A DNA stretch of 48,826 nt from Epibacterium ulvae (GCF_018678075.1 NZ_JAHHIR010000034.1:1-48826); one strand, 5' to 3'; positions 34,270-42,973 are shown, counted from the stretch's first letter. Program-made: numbers and translations. Notes: generated from the letters alone by a model not told the origin.

Positions 34270-34910
34270 CATTGGATGTTGTGAACCTTGGCCTACCAAA
34301 GTCCGGCACCACCACCTTGGCCCGGGCGCTGGCAGAGGCGGGATTTACTGTCGCCGACCACCGGCTGCGCGACAAGGAAGAGGACAAGCCTGGCAAGCGG
34401 CGCATCTTTGTCGCCAATCTCCTGTATCGCGGGCTCTATGAACACGGCGATCCAATGGCCCTGCTGCCGGGTTATACCGCCATTTCCGAGATGAGCTTTA
34501 TCCACGGCAAATTCTCGGTCTGGCCACAATGTGATTTCATCCTTCTGCGTGCGTTCAAGGAACAGTTTCCGGCGCTAAAATTCATCGCCACCCGGCGTGA
34601 TGCCCGCAGCCATTCCAAATCGATCATGGCCTGGAACAACCTCGGCACCACGCGGTTGCCCAACAATCCGGTGCCCGGCCTGCCGGTTGGCTATGGCAAG
34701 TCTGAGGACCAGCAGATGCGCTGGATCGACGGCCATTATGAAGCGTTGCGACACTGGTTCCGCAACGACCCCGACTATCTGGAACTGGATGTCGCCGACG
34801 CGGATGCACAGACCAGGGTCGCCAATTTCCTCGGCCGGGACATGCCGTGGTGGGGCAAGGCCAACGAGAACCGCAAAGCAAAAGCCGCCAAAAAGGCAAG
34901 GGCCAGCTGA
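34266..34910 (+). CDS. Sulfotransferase family protein (PAPS-binding P-loop)
   Basis: Sulfotransferases move a sulfuryl group from PAPS to a hydroxyl or amine. The 214-residue protein has the PAPS 5'-phosphosulfate loop NLGLPKSGTTTLARALAEAG at residues 7-26, with the key lysine in PKSGTT. The 3'-phosphate segment is the basic FIATRRDARSHSKSIMAWNN, holding the conserved arginine and serine. It carries a Lys/Ala-rich tail. Start ATG 34266 lies inside the previous gene's end and its stop overlaps the next start (TGATG), so it is translated as part of the cluster. The glycan acceptor is not known. Confidence 0.85.
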   Translation: MTLDVVNLGLPKSGTTTLARALAEAGFTVADHRLRDKEEDKPGKRRIFVANLLYRGLYEHGDPMALLPGYTAISEMSFIHGKFSVWPQCDFILLRAFKEQFPALKFIATRRDARSHSKSIMAWNNLGTTRLPNNPVPGLPVGYGKSEDQQMRWIDGHYEALRHWFRNDPDYLELDVADADAQTRVANFLGRDMPWWGKANENRKAKAAKKARAS

Positions 34911-37249
34911 TGCGTATCCTGCTCCACATTGGCTTGCCCGAAATGGGTGCGGACCGGCTGCAACAGGTGCTGGCCGACAAACGTGACAACCTGCGCGCCA
35001 AGGGAATCTTGTTTCCAACCTCGCCGGGCAACACCAACCAGACGCGCCTTTATATGGCGGTCACCGACAGCGACCATATCGACAGCCTGCGGTGGAACCG
35101 GGGGTATTTTGCCGCCGACCGGCAAGCCACGCTGCGCTCAAAACTGGCCAAGGATCTGGCGCGCGAGATTGCGGCGGATCAGCCCAAGGCCCTGATCCTA
35201 TCGGCCAGCCAATTGGGCACCATCCACCGCAAATCCGAGCTGGAGCGGCTGCACACATTCCTGCGCCAGTTCTCGGACGACATCCAGATCGTGGCCCATA
35301 TTGATGAACCCGCCAGCGCGCTCACCCGTCATTATGGCGCGCAGGTGATGGAGGGGCGCGCAACCGCACTCACGCGCGACATTGCTCTGAGTGATGCTCC
35401 TGATTGGTGGCAGTCATGTCTGGAACAGTCCCCCACCGCGCGCCCGGCCAAAGGCCAGTTTGAAGAGATACAGGGACCGCCTTTCTGGCTCGACTACCCC
35501 CGGCTGCAACAGGTCTGGGAGGACATCTTTGGCGCAGGTTGCCTGACGTTTCGCGCCTATGATCCGGATCTGTTCTACAGCGACGCAGCTACCGAGGAGC
35601 TGCGCGCGGCTTTTGACATCGCCCCCCGCATTGGCAAGGCCACCCCGGCGAAGATGCCCGCGCTCCCCTCTGCCGCAAGCCTGACCCGCGCACGGCGCTA
35701 TAACACCGGGCTGCTCAAACTGATGGACACACGCGGACTGATGGTGCCGCGCCGTTTGTGGCGCAGCCTGCTGGAGGATCTGATGATCGACGGGGATGCG
35801 ATGTCGCCTGCCACCCTCGCACGGATCTCCAAACGGTTTGCCGAGCAGAACCGCGCGTTGCTGGAGCAGCACCCAGACCTGCCAAAAGACATGTTCAAAC
35901 CACCGCGCGCCCGCGCCTTGTGGCAGGAAGCAGACCCTGAACGTGGCTTTCGCGCCTCGCAATATCTTCTGGCCCATCTGCCCCGTATCGAAAAAGCCGC
36001 CCAGGAAGAGGCCGCCGCCAAGGATGGCTTTGCCGCGCTCAGCGCAGACGACGCCCTGCAGGATCTGTCACCCGAGGCACGCGCCCTGATGCCGCCGTTG
36101 GCCTTGCAGAATTTCGCCATGCTCAAAGGCTCGCCGTTTCGCCCCCACAACGGTGTTGGCGCAGATGACAGCGCCTTTGACGCCGCCGATTTCACGCTAC
36201 TGCCGGCGCGTAGCCTTGCCCAAGGCTCCAGTGGCAATGTAATTGTCGGCTGTATGAAGAATGAGGCGCCCTATATCCTGGAATGGGTCGCCTATCACCG
36301 CGCCATGGGGATCGACAACTTCCTGATCTACACCAATGGCTGCGAAGACGGCACGGATGAGATCCTGGGCCGGCTTCAAGAGATGGGCATCCTGCAACAT
36401 CGCAACAATGATGACTGGCGCGGCAATTCTCCGCAGCAATTTGCGCTCAACCAAGCGCTCAACGAACCGGCGATCCAAAACGCCGATTGGGTGATCCACA
36501 TCGACGTGGATGAATTTATCAATGTGCGCTGCGGCAATGGCACCTTGCAGGATTTCTTTGACCGGGTGCCAGATGCCACCAATGTCGCCATGACCTGGCG
36601 CCTGTTTGGTAACAACGGTATCACGGCGCTCGACGATCGTTTTGTGATCGACCAATTCGACCATTGCGCACCTAAATTCTGCCCCAAGCCTCATACTGTC
36701 TGGGGCTATAAAACCATGGTCAGAAACATCGGCGCCTATGGAAAATTCAGCTGCCACCGCCCCAATAAACTGGTCGAAGACATGCGCGATCAGGTCAAAT
36801 GGGTCAACGGTTCGGGCCGCGACATGACCAAGGAGGCCGCCGACAAAGGCTGGCGTTCCTCGCGCAAATCCATCGGTTATGATCTTTTGCAGCTGAACCA
36901 CTATGCGCTGCGCTCTGCTGAAAGCTTCCTGATCAAACGCCAGCGCGGACGAGCGTTGCATGTGGACCGATCTATCGGGTTGAACTACTGGATCCGCATG
37001 GATTGGAGCGATCACCGCGACACCACCATCAAACGCAACCTGCCCCGGCTGCGCGCCGAATATGACCGGCTGTTGCAAGACCGTGATTTGCAACGCTGGC
37101 ATGCCCATGGTCTGGACTGGCACCGTTCCAAGGCGCAGGCCTTGCACGGCCAACCGGAATTTGCAGAGCTCTATCAACAAGCTCTCAAAGTGAAACTAAA
37201 CAGCGTCGAACGGGTAGCCTATGCGCTGGCCCTGGATATGGAGAGCTGA
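34910..37249 (+). CDS. Two-domain fusion: sulfotransferase-like N-terminus and GT2-like C-terminus
   Basis: The 779-residue protein joins two modules. Residues 1-300 resemble a sulfotransferase: LLHIGLPEMGADRLQQVL aligns with the PAPS loop HIGxPKTGTTxLQ, but the lysine and threonine are missing (EMGA), so PAPS binding is doubtful. RHYGAQVMEG keeps part of the 3'-phosphate region. Residues 300-440 are a helical linker. Residues 440-779 match the glycosyltransferase-like family (NVIVGCMKNEAPYILEWV, FLIYTNGCEDGTDE, IHIDVDEFINV, LQLNHYALRSAESFLIKRQRG). ATG 34910 overlaps the upstream stop; it sits centrally in the five-gene cluster. The dead sulfotransferase domain may serve in acceptor binding. 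Confidence 0.85.
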   Translation: MRILLHIGLPEMGADRLQQVLADKRDNLRAKGILFPTSPGNTNQTRLYMAVTDSDHIDSLRWNRGYFAADRQATLRSKLAKDLAREIAADQPKALILSASQLGTIHRKSELERLHTFLRQFSDDIQIVAHIDEPASALTRHYGAQVMEGRATALTRDIALSDAPDWWQSCLEQSPTARPAKGQFEEIQGPPFWLDYPRLQQVWEDIFGAGCLTFRAYDPDLFYSDAATEELRAAFDIAPRIGKATPAKMPALPSAASLTRARRYNTGLLKLMDTRGLMVPRRLWRSLLEDLMIDGDAMSPATLARISKRFAEQNRALLEQHPDLPKDMFKPPRARALWQEADPERGFRASQYLLAHLPRIEKAAQEEAAAKDGFAALSADDALQDLSPEARALMPPLALQNFAMLKGSPFRPHNGVGADDSAFDAADFTLLPARSLAQGSSGNVIVGCMKNEAPYILEWVAYHRAMGIDNFLIYTNGCEDGTDEILGRLQEMGILQHRNNDDWRGNSPQQFALNQALNEPAIQNADWVIHIDVDEFINVRCGNGTLQDFFDRVPDATNVAMTWRLFGNNGITALDDRFVIDQFDHCAPKFCPKPHTVWGYKTMVRNIGAYGKFSCHRPNKLVEDMRDQVKWVNGSGRDMTKEAADKGWRSSRKSIGYDLLQLNHYALRSAESFLIKRQRGRALHVDRSIGLNYWIRMDWSDHRDTTIKRNLPRLRAEYDRLLQDRDLQRWHAHGLDWHRSKAQALHGQPEFAELYQQALKVKLNSVERVAYALALDMES

Positions 37250-37252
37250 CCG

Positions 37253-37942
37253 ATGAACGACCTCTCAAACAGCAACCGGGTGCTGCGCAGCCGTGGAATG
37301 AAGTTCCCGCTGGACACCTCGGTCCTGCCGCAACGCATTCGCACCCTGCTGCGCACCGAAGCCTATGAGGCCAAGGAAGCAACCGCGATCGAAAAACTGG
37401 TGCGCAAGGGCGATGTGGTCATGGAGCTGGGCGGCGGCATCGGCTTTATGTCCACCCTTGTGGCCACCAAAACCCGCGCCAAATCGGTGCATGCGTTTGA
37501 GGCCAACCCCCAGCTGATCCCTTATATCAAGCAGGTCCATGCGATAAACAAAGCCAAAAAGGCCGAAGTCACCCATGCGGTTCTGGGCGCTCAGGCCGGC
37601 GAAGCCACGTTTTATGTGCGCCCCAATTTCCTCGCCTCCTCCCTAGCTCCCATGGAAGACGACACCGATGTGACCGCGGTCACGGTGCCCGCGCTGGATG
37701 TCAACGCGGTGATTGCCGACCTGAAACCCTCGGTTCTGATCTGCGACATCGAAGGGGCCGAGGTTGATCTGTTGCCGCAAATGGATCTGACCGGCCTGCG
37801 CGCGGTCGTGATCGAAACTCACCCCCAATGGATCGGCAAAGAGGGCATTCGCAAGGTCTTTCGCTGCCTGGACGACGCAGGTCTGGTCTTTTTTCCGCGC
37901 TGGTCTCATGGCAAAGTGGCCGTATTCCGCTCTGATTGGTGA
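37253..37942 (+). CDS. FkbM family SAM-dependent methyltransferase
   Basis: The 229-residue protein has motif I VMELGGGIGFMST (SAM binding), the acid in HAFEANPQLI, and ICDIEGAEVDLL, the FkbM DxEGxE motif. FkbM enzymes often O-methylate sugars, so it fits with the surrounding glycosyltransferase and sulfotransferase genes. It starts three bases after the fusion gene stop, and the next gene starts three bases after its own stop. No membrane segment is visible. Confidence 0.9.
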   Translation: MNDLSNSNRVLRSRGMKFPLDTSVLPQRIRTLLRTEAYEAKEATAIEKLVRKGDVVMELGGGIGFMSTLVATKTRAKSVHAFEANPQLIPYIKQVHAINKAKKAEVTHAVLGAQAGEATFYVRPNFLASSLAPMEDDTDVTAVTVPALDVNAVIADLKPSVLICDIEGAEVDLLPQMDLTGLRAVVIETHPQWIGKEGIRKVFRCLDDAGLVFFPRWSHGKVAVFRSDW

Positions 37943-37945
37943 TCC

Positions 37946-39010
37946 ATGCGTTTTCTGGCCATACTTACCGTGCGCAACGAAGGCGCGTTTCTGTTGGAAT
38001 GGCTTGCCCATCATCGTGCGATCGGCTTCACGAATTTTCTTGTCTTTTCAAATAACTGCCAGGATGGCACCGATAAAATCCTCGACCGTCTGGATGAGTC
38101 TGGCCTGATCACCCATGTGCGAAATGATGGACCTTACGACAAATCCGGCATTCAATTCACCGCGCTAAAGACGGCCGACAAACACTCTCTGGTGAAAGAG
38201 GCCGACTGGATTTTGTCCCTCGACGTGGATGAATTTGTCAATATTCACACCGGCGACGGGCAGCTGGCCGACCTGCTGCGCACCCTGCCCGACGCCGATG
38301 CGATCACCCTGACGTGGCGTCTGTTTGGCAATGGCGATCAGGTCCGCTATTCGACCGATCCGGTAACCGAGACCTTTACCCGTTGCGCTCCAGCCGTGAT
38401 CAATTGGCCCTGGCGCGCCGCCATGTTCAAAACGCTCTATCGCAACGATGGCACCTACCGCAAAACCGGCGTCCACCGCCCGCGCAGTGTCAAGGATGAC
38501 GACCAGCTAGAGACTTACCGCTGGTTTGACTGCGAAGGCCGCGAGCTGGGCCGCCAATTCAAGACCAAGCGGCTGTTTTCCAACTACGGCCAGTCCAATT
38601 TCAAATACGCCCAGCTCAACCACTATGCCCTTGGCGCGATGGAGAGCTTTGTGCTCAAGGCCGACCGGGGGCGTGCGGTGCATTCCGACCAGATGCTGGA
38701 TGTGGATTATTGGGTCGAGCGCAATTTCAACATGGACAGTGACACCTCGATTGCCCGCTACACACCCATGCGCGACGCGCTGATGGCCGAGATGTTGGAA
38801 GACAAAAAACTGCAGCGCCTGCACGAAAAGGCTACCGCATGGCGTCACGCACGGTTCCGTCAGGTGATGCAGGAAGAACCCTTTCGCGCGCTTTTTGCCC
38901 GCCTGATGATGACGCCCCCGTCACGCTCCATCAACACCACCACCGCGCGCACCCTCTCGGGCTTCGCCGCGATGGGGCGGCGCAAACTGGCACCCGAGCC
39001 TAAGCGATAA
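37946..39010 (+). CDS. Glycosyltransferase family 2-like protein (Glyco_tranf_2_4 type), gene 2
   Basis: The 354-residue protein starts MRFLAILTVRNEGAFLLEWL and has FLVFSNNCQDGTDKILDR, LSLDVDEFVNIHTGDG, an HRPRSVKDD segment and LNHYALGAMESFVLKADRGR, parallel to the other two GT-like proteins. The length and order match the C-terminal half of 34910-37249 more closely than 33223-34269. It closes the cluster. The end lies 26 bases before a dead IS5 remnant, which may mark the cluster's old right boundary. Donor and acceptor sugars cannot be read from the sequence. Confidence 0.85.
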   Translation: MRFLAILTVRNEGAFLLEWLAHHRAIGFTNFLVFSNNCQDGTDKILDRLDESGLITHVRNDGPYDKSGIQFTALKTADKHSLVKEADWILSLDVDEFVNIHTGDGQLADLLRTLPDADAITLTWRLFGNGDQVRYSTDPVTETFTRCAPAVINWPWRAAMFKTLYRNDGTYRKTGVHRPRSVKDDDQLETYRWFDCEGRELGRQFKTKRLFSNYGQSNFKYAQLNHYALGAMESFVLKADRGRAVHSDQMLDVDYWVERNFNMDSDTSIARYTPMRDALMAEMLEDKKLQRLHEKATAWRHARFRQVMQEEPFRALFARLMMTPPSRSINTTTARTLSGFAAMGRRKLAPEPKR

Positions 39011-39036
39011 GCAACGCGCGCAGGGTCGACTTGGTC

Positions 39037-39718
39037 GGCTTTGTCGCACAAATCGGTTGAGGGGATTCAAGTTGTGAAACCAGCATGATAGCTGAAGGCA
39101 TGAGCAGCTGGGCCCCAACGAAGTACAAGACCACAAATTGGCCGTCTTACAATGACAGTTTGAAGCTACGCGGATCGCTGTCGATTTGGTTTGACCCAGC
39201 GATGGCCTGGGTGCCACCGCCAAGCGGCAAGCGCGGTCGATAACAGAGTTTCAGCGACGCGGCGATAGACGTGCCTGACTTTGAAGGTCCTGTTCGGGCT
39301 CCCATTACGGCAGACCACTGGCTTTGTGCAAAGCCTGCTGGCTGGTCGGACTGGACTGGGCGGCACCTGATTTTAGCACCCTTTGCCGTCCCATTGCCCG
39401 ACAGGCGATTGCGTAGAAATCTGCCGAGGGGCGAGGTCACCACCAGCGATATTGGTGATGCGCCGAAGCTGCCAGAATTGCTGGATCAAATTCCACCCGA
39501 TCAGAACATCGGCAGTGTCACAGCAGATGGGGCGTATGACACTCGAAAATTTCACGAGGCGATTGCCGCCCGCAATGCCCATGCTGTCAGCCCACCGCGC
39601 AAGAATGCCAAGCCATGGAAGCCCACAAGCGCCGGCCTCCGCCCGAAACGAGGCCGTAGGATAAGTCCCTCTGGGAAAAGGCGACGTCCGACCCTAACCC
39701 GATTTGTGCAACGAAGCC
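39037..39718 (+). mobile_element. IS5-family insertion sequence remnant (682 bp, internally deleted)
   Basis: The ends are a near-perfect inverted repeat. GGCTTTGTCGCACAAATCGG (39037-39056) and the complement of 39699-39718 match at 18 of 20 positions. They also match the end of the element entering from 48462. Between them lies a degraded transposase. A full IS of this group is roughly 1 kb or a little more, so several hundred bases are missing. It separates the glycan cluster from the kinase-transport module. Confidence 0.8.
39100..39680 (+). pseudogene. IS5-family transposase, dead
   Basis: The frame starts at ATG 39100 and is recognisable (KYKTTNWPSYN, LRGSLSIWFDPAMAW). TAA at 39241-39243 falls where glutamine is expected after KRGR. 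A frameshift follows, and the segment from LLRL..RRQ to the first catalytic aspartate (about 150 residues) is missing. EVTTSDIGDA, TADGAYDTRKFHEAIAARNA and PPRKNAKPW then follow, carrying the second aspartate region. Near the end ARNEAVG is joined directly to a stop, whereas the intact copy at 48515-48826 has about 80 residues between the ARNEAV and TEPVG segments. This looks like a deletion between short repeats. Confidence 0.75.
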
Positions 39719-39883
39719 CTCTGGCATCACAAATTCATCGTTTGGATGAATTGCCCATCTTTAAGCGCTGTTTCAATTGCTCCATTCCGCCAGAGGCAGC
39801 CCGATCGGGGTCTACATTATCGCAGGCCATGAATTTGGAGCGGCCACCCCTCTTTTCAAAACGGGCAGCCGCAAGCAATCAGT
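39719..39883. other. Short spacer between IS remnant and dhaL
   Basis: No gene is supported. AATTCATC (39732-39739) and GATGAATT (39745-39752) form a hairpin without a T-run, which might end the dhaKL transcript weakly. The rest shows nothing recognisable. Confidence 0.4.
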
Positions 39884-40486
39884 TTATGCGAAGCAATCTA
39901 TCAAGGACTTGATCGCAACCATGCCTGGATCGTCCATACCTTTGGTCTTGTCACCAAAGATCCTCGCACGACCAATTTTGCAGGCTTTGTCGTGGAACTC
40001 TTCCAATGCGCTGTCCGCGGCGGCTTTGGCTGCTTCAAGAGCTGCTTCAGCGGTCGCCTTTCCGGCCGTCGACGCAATGACAGCAGTCAGAGAGTCCAGC
40101 ATGGTCTTGTCACCGATACTCGCGCCACCACGGGCGATCATCGCGTCCAAAGCAGCTTGCAATAGATCTGGAAGCCTCTCCCAATCAATCTCGTTCTCGC
40201 CTTTGGTCTGTTTTGCGACAGCCATCAACGAGATCCCCATCAATGTGCCAAAAGACGAACCAGATACTTTGGTCATGGCCTTGGCACATTCCATGCACGC
40301 CATTCCAAAGTCATCCGGCAGATCATTGGCGATTGATGCGATGTTGTTGAACCCATTCACCATGGTCACGCCAAGATCACCATCTCCCAAACGACCATCA
40401 AGCTCGTTCAGGTGTGCCCCCATTGGGTCAACCTGGGCGGTAATCTTTTCGATACCGGTGCGCAGAGTTGCTGTTGTTAGTGCCAC
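39884..40486 (-). CDS. dhaL: DhaL-like kinase subunit (ADP/ATP-binding)
   Basis: The 200-residue protein matches the nucleotide-binding subunit of dihydroxyacetone kinases. It has ELDGRLGDGDLGVTMVNGF near residue 28-46 with the Mg-binding aspartates, SGSSFGTLMGISL and MLDSLTAVI, ending in a GRARIFGDKTKGMDDPGMVA segment. It starts two bases after the dhaK stop, so the pair is expressed together. Whether the phosphate comes from ATP or from a PTS protein (DhaM) is not settled; no dhaM is present in the window. Confidence 0.9.
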   Translation of the reverse strand: MALTTATLRTGIEKITAQVDPMGAHLNELDGRLGDGDLGVTMVNGFNNIASIANDLPDDFGMACMECAKAMTKVSGSSFGTLMGISLMAVAKQTKGENEIDWERLPDLLQAALDAMIARGGASIGDKTMLDSLTAVIASTAGKATAEAALEAAKAAADSALEEFHDKACKIGRARIFGDKTKGMDDPGMVAIKSLIDCFA

Positions 40487-40488
40487 GT

Positions 40489-41484
40489 TTATTTCCCCCA
40501 GAATGGATTGTTGGCTGGTGCGGCCAGAAGCTGCTCCAGTTCGTCGTCAAGTTTCATCAGCGAGATCGAGGCACCGGCCATTTCCATCGACGTGGCATAG
40601 TTGCCAACCAACGGATGCGCGATTTCGATGCCCTTGTCTGACAGAATGCGGTTTACAGCCCGGAACAGGATGTAAAGTTCTTCGGCAGGCGTTGCGCCCA
40701 GACCGTTGACCAAAACAGACACGCGGTCGCCTTTTGAAAGGTCCAGCTCGTCGGTCAGCTTGGCCAGTAGCTCAGCTGCCAATTCATCAGCGGGCTTGTT
40801 CTTGCCGCGCCAAACGCCTGGCTCGCCGTGAATGCCCATACCGATTTCGATTTCATCGTCGGCAATTTCAAAGGTGACTTTGCCGGCCTGTGGCACAATG
40901 CAAGATCCCAGCGCCACACCCATGGTACGTGTGTTCAGGCGCGCGCGATCTGCGCATACGTAAACTTCGTCCAACGATTTACCAGCCTGTGCAGCGGCGC
41001 CTGCGACTTTGACCACATAGACCAGACCCGCAACGCCGCGGCGCTTCTCGATCTCATCAACACCTGCGCTGGCAACATCATCATTGACGATGATCTGCTT
41101 GGCAGTGATGTCTTCCATGTCTGCGAATTCGCAGGCCATGGCAAAGTTCATCTTGTCGCCACCATAGTTGCCCACAACGCAAAGCACGCCTTGCCCTGTG
41201 TCTGCAGATTTGATGGCCTCTAGCATCGGGTTCATGTCTGGCGATGCAAACACATCCCCAACAGCACATGCATCCAGCAAACCGTCACCAACGTAACCAG
41301 CGAAGATCGGCAGGTGGCCGAAACCACCGCCCGATACAACACCAACGCTGTCAGCGCTGGCCGTGGGCTTGCGCAACAACCGACGGGTTTCACCATCGAT
41401 ACGGAAAACGTCTGGATGCGCGGCCTCTAGGCCTTCGAGTGTTTCGTCAACGTAGTTGACGGCATCATTCATAATTTTCTTCAT
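40489..41484 (-). CDS. dhaK: DhaK-like kinase subunit (hydroxyketone/sugar-binding)
   Basis: DhaK binds the keto substrate covalently as a hemiaminal. The 331 residues keep the substrate histidine (GMGIHGEPG near 218), the base aspartate (GNYGGDKMNF) and the histidine in VVSGGGFGHLP. E. coli DhaK has SGGGSGHEP, so serine and glutamate are changed to phenylalanine and leucine, suggesting a substrate other than dihydroxyacetone, such as a tetrulose or other keto-sugar. It is divergent from the IclR regulator at 41684, with TTAGTTT repeats in the gap. A distance of only two bases separates it from dhaL. Confidence 0.88.
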   Translation of the reverse strand: MKKIMNDAVNYVDETLEGLEAAHPDVFRIDGETRRLLRKPTASADSVGVVSGGGFGHLPIFAGYVGDGLLDACAVGDVFASPDMNPMLEAIKSADTGQGVLCVVGNYGGDKMNFAMACEFADMEDITAKQIIVNDDVASAGVDEIEKRRGVAGLVYVVKVAGAAAQAGKSLDEVYVCADRARLNTRTMGVALGSCIVPQAGKVTFEIADDEIEIGMGIHGEPGVWRGKNKPADELAAELLAKLTDELDLSKGDRVSVLVNGLGATPAEELYILFRAVNRILSDKGIEIAHPLVGNYATSMEMAGASISLMKLDDELEQLLAAPANNPFWGK

Positions 41485-41566
41485 CGCAGTTCCTCTTCAG
41501 GCTTTGCAGCGTCTAAGTCGTCTGACCCAGTTCGACAGTCTGCCCTTGTCTTTCGGTTGCATCATG

Positions 41567-41616
41567 TTAGTTTCATATCTCAAAACTAAAGTACCACATT
41601 ATGGATAATTTAGTTT
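41567..41616. promoter_or_regulatory. TTAGTTT repeats between dhaK and iclR-type gene (putative operator)
   Basis: TTAGTTT occurs at 41567-41573, inverted as AAACTAA at 41583-41589, and again at 41610-41616. The first two form an inverted repeat with a 9-base spacer. They lie in the AT-rich 200-base gap between divergent dhaK and the regulator gene, so they are good candidates for its binding site. Confidence 0.5.
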
Positions 41617-41683
41617 TTTTTACATGTCAATCGGACGGTCCCGCCTTCTTGATGTAACGTTGGAAATGAAGTAGGACAGGAAA

Positions 41684-42466
41684 ATGCAAAGCTCTATTGT
41701 CACTAAGTTATTGACCCTCCTCACAGTTGTCAGCGAAACTCGAAAACCGCTTACGTTCTCTGAATTGGTGACCAAAAGCGGGCTAAACAAAAGCACCATC
41801 CATAGACTTTTGAACATCAGCACCGAAGAGCGCCTGATAACTTTTGACGAGCATCGTAAGGTCTATTTTGTTGGTCCTAAGATCTTTGATCTCGTACGAA
41901 ATGCTTACAGCGGCTATGATATTCAGGCCGTCGCACTGGACGAGATGATGCGCCTGCACGCCCTTTTCGAAAGCAACGTGACCATCGGCCTGCCCAATGG
42001 AAGAGAGGTTGTTTATCTGAGGGTTCTGGAGTCTCGCCGTTCAATGGGCCCCGTTCAACGCCCTGGCATGCGTGAACCCATTCATTGCTCAGCCTCCGGC
42101 AAAGCACTCTTAGCTTTTATGCCAGACAAGATGATCTTATCCAAGCTGGACGGCTACAAATTTGAGAAGTTCACAGACCAGACCATCCAAGACACAGAAT
42201 CATTTTTGAACGCTTTGGAGGAAGTCCGCGAACTGGGATATGCACGCAATAACCGCGAAGAATATGAACACTTCATGGGCATTTCAGCGCCGATCTTCAA
42301 CTATATGAGCGAGCCTATCGCGGTGATCAACATATGGACCGTTGATTCCCTGCACTCGATTGACGAGCTTACATCGTGGTCGGGAGAACTTCGGGCCTCA
42401 GCAGAACGCGTGACCAGCCTGATAGGCGGGACCGCGCCGGATCTTGCGACCCTACGCAGTCAGTAG
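41684..42466 (+). CDS. IclR family transcriptional regulator
   Basis: The 260-residue protein has an N-terminal winged helix (VTKLLTLLTVVSETRKPLTFSEL.. NKSTIHRLLNI) and a C-terminal effector-binding domain with RPGMREPIHCSASGKALLAF and the typical LGYARNNREEYEHFMGISAPIF. It is divergent from dhaK and convergent with the cupin gene (4-base gap), so it probably controls the dhaKL genes and possibly the whole module. ATG 41684 is preceded by AGGACAGG. The effector is unknown. Confidence 0.93.
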   Translation: MQSSIVTKLLTLLTVVSETRKPLTFSELVTKSGLNKSTIHRLLNISTEERLITFDEHRKVYFVGPKIFDLVRNAYSGYDIQAVALDEMMRLHALFESNVTIGLPNGREVVYLRVLESRRSMGPVQRPGMREPIHCSASGKALLAFMPDKMILSKLDGYKFEKFTDQTIQDTESFLNALEEVRELGYARNNREEYEHFMGISAPIFNYMSEPIAVINIWTVDSLHSIDELTSWSGELRASAERVTSLIGGTAPDLATLRSQ

Positions 42467-42471
42467 CTTAA

Positions 42472-42846
42472 TTATTTGCCGTCATGCGGTGGCAGGTTGT
42501 CTACCGACACAATAACAAAGTGCTTTTTGATATAGTTATCGACGGTCCATTCTGTTTCCAGACCCGCGTTCATGACAAATGCGTCGCCCGCAGCAACGTC
42601 GTAAGAGTTGCCATCGCTGGTTTTGATCGTCGCGCTACCTTGAAGAATATGGCAGAATTCAACAATACCATCCATTACGGCTGTGAATTTGCCAGCGGTG
42701 CTGTCCCAAATACCTGACCGAATAGCCTGCTGATGGCCATCATACATCATCCAGGAGAACTGCTTGGGGTTTCCTTCAAGGATGTCGTCCTGAATGTTCT
42801 TTTCAACGGCATCAGGATTCTGGTCCACGAATTTAATGAAGCTCAT
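42472..42846 (-). CDS. Cupin domain protein
   Basis: The 124-residue protein has a single cupin fold: DGIVEFCHILQGSATIKTSDGN (motif 1 region, here quoted in part as VEFCHILQGSATI) and GDAFVMNAGLETEWTVDN (motif 2). It resembles the cupin_3/DUF861 group. The usual metal-binding histidines are reduced to one near the first motif, so an enzymatic role is uncertain; it may bind a small ligand. Upstream lies a terminator for the oxidoreductase gene, so it may have its own promoter or be read through. Confidence 0.8.
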   Translation of the reverse strand: MSFIKFVDQNPDAVEKNIQDDILEGNPKQFSWMMYDGHQQAIRSGIWDSTAGKFTAVMDGIVEFCHILQGSATIKTSDGNSYDVAAGDAFVMNAGLETEWTVDNYIKKHFVIVSVDNLPPHDGK

Positions 42847-42869
42847 TTGTCTGTCCTTGTTAGCATAGA

Positions 42870-42908
42870 AAAAAACGTGCTGGCCCAGGGGAGCGAAACC
42901 AGCACGCT
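42870..42908 (-). terminator. Rho-independent terminator after the FAD oxidoreductase gene
   Basis: On the minus strand CGTGCTGG (complement of 42899-42906) pairs with CCAGCACG (complement of 42876-42883), followed by a run of seven T (42869-42875 region). It ends the transport-oxidoreductase transcript before the cupin gene. Confidence 0.82.
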
Positions 42909-42973
42909 GTCGCCTTCCGTCATTGAGGGCGACCAGTTACGGGCGAACAAAAGAAATGTTCACACCGCGGGGA

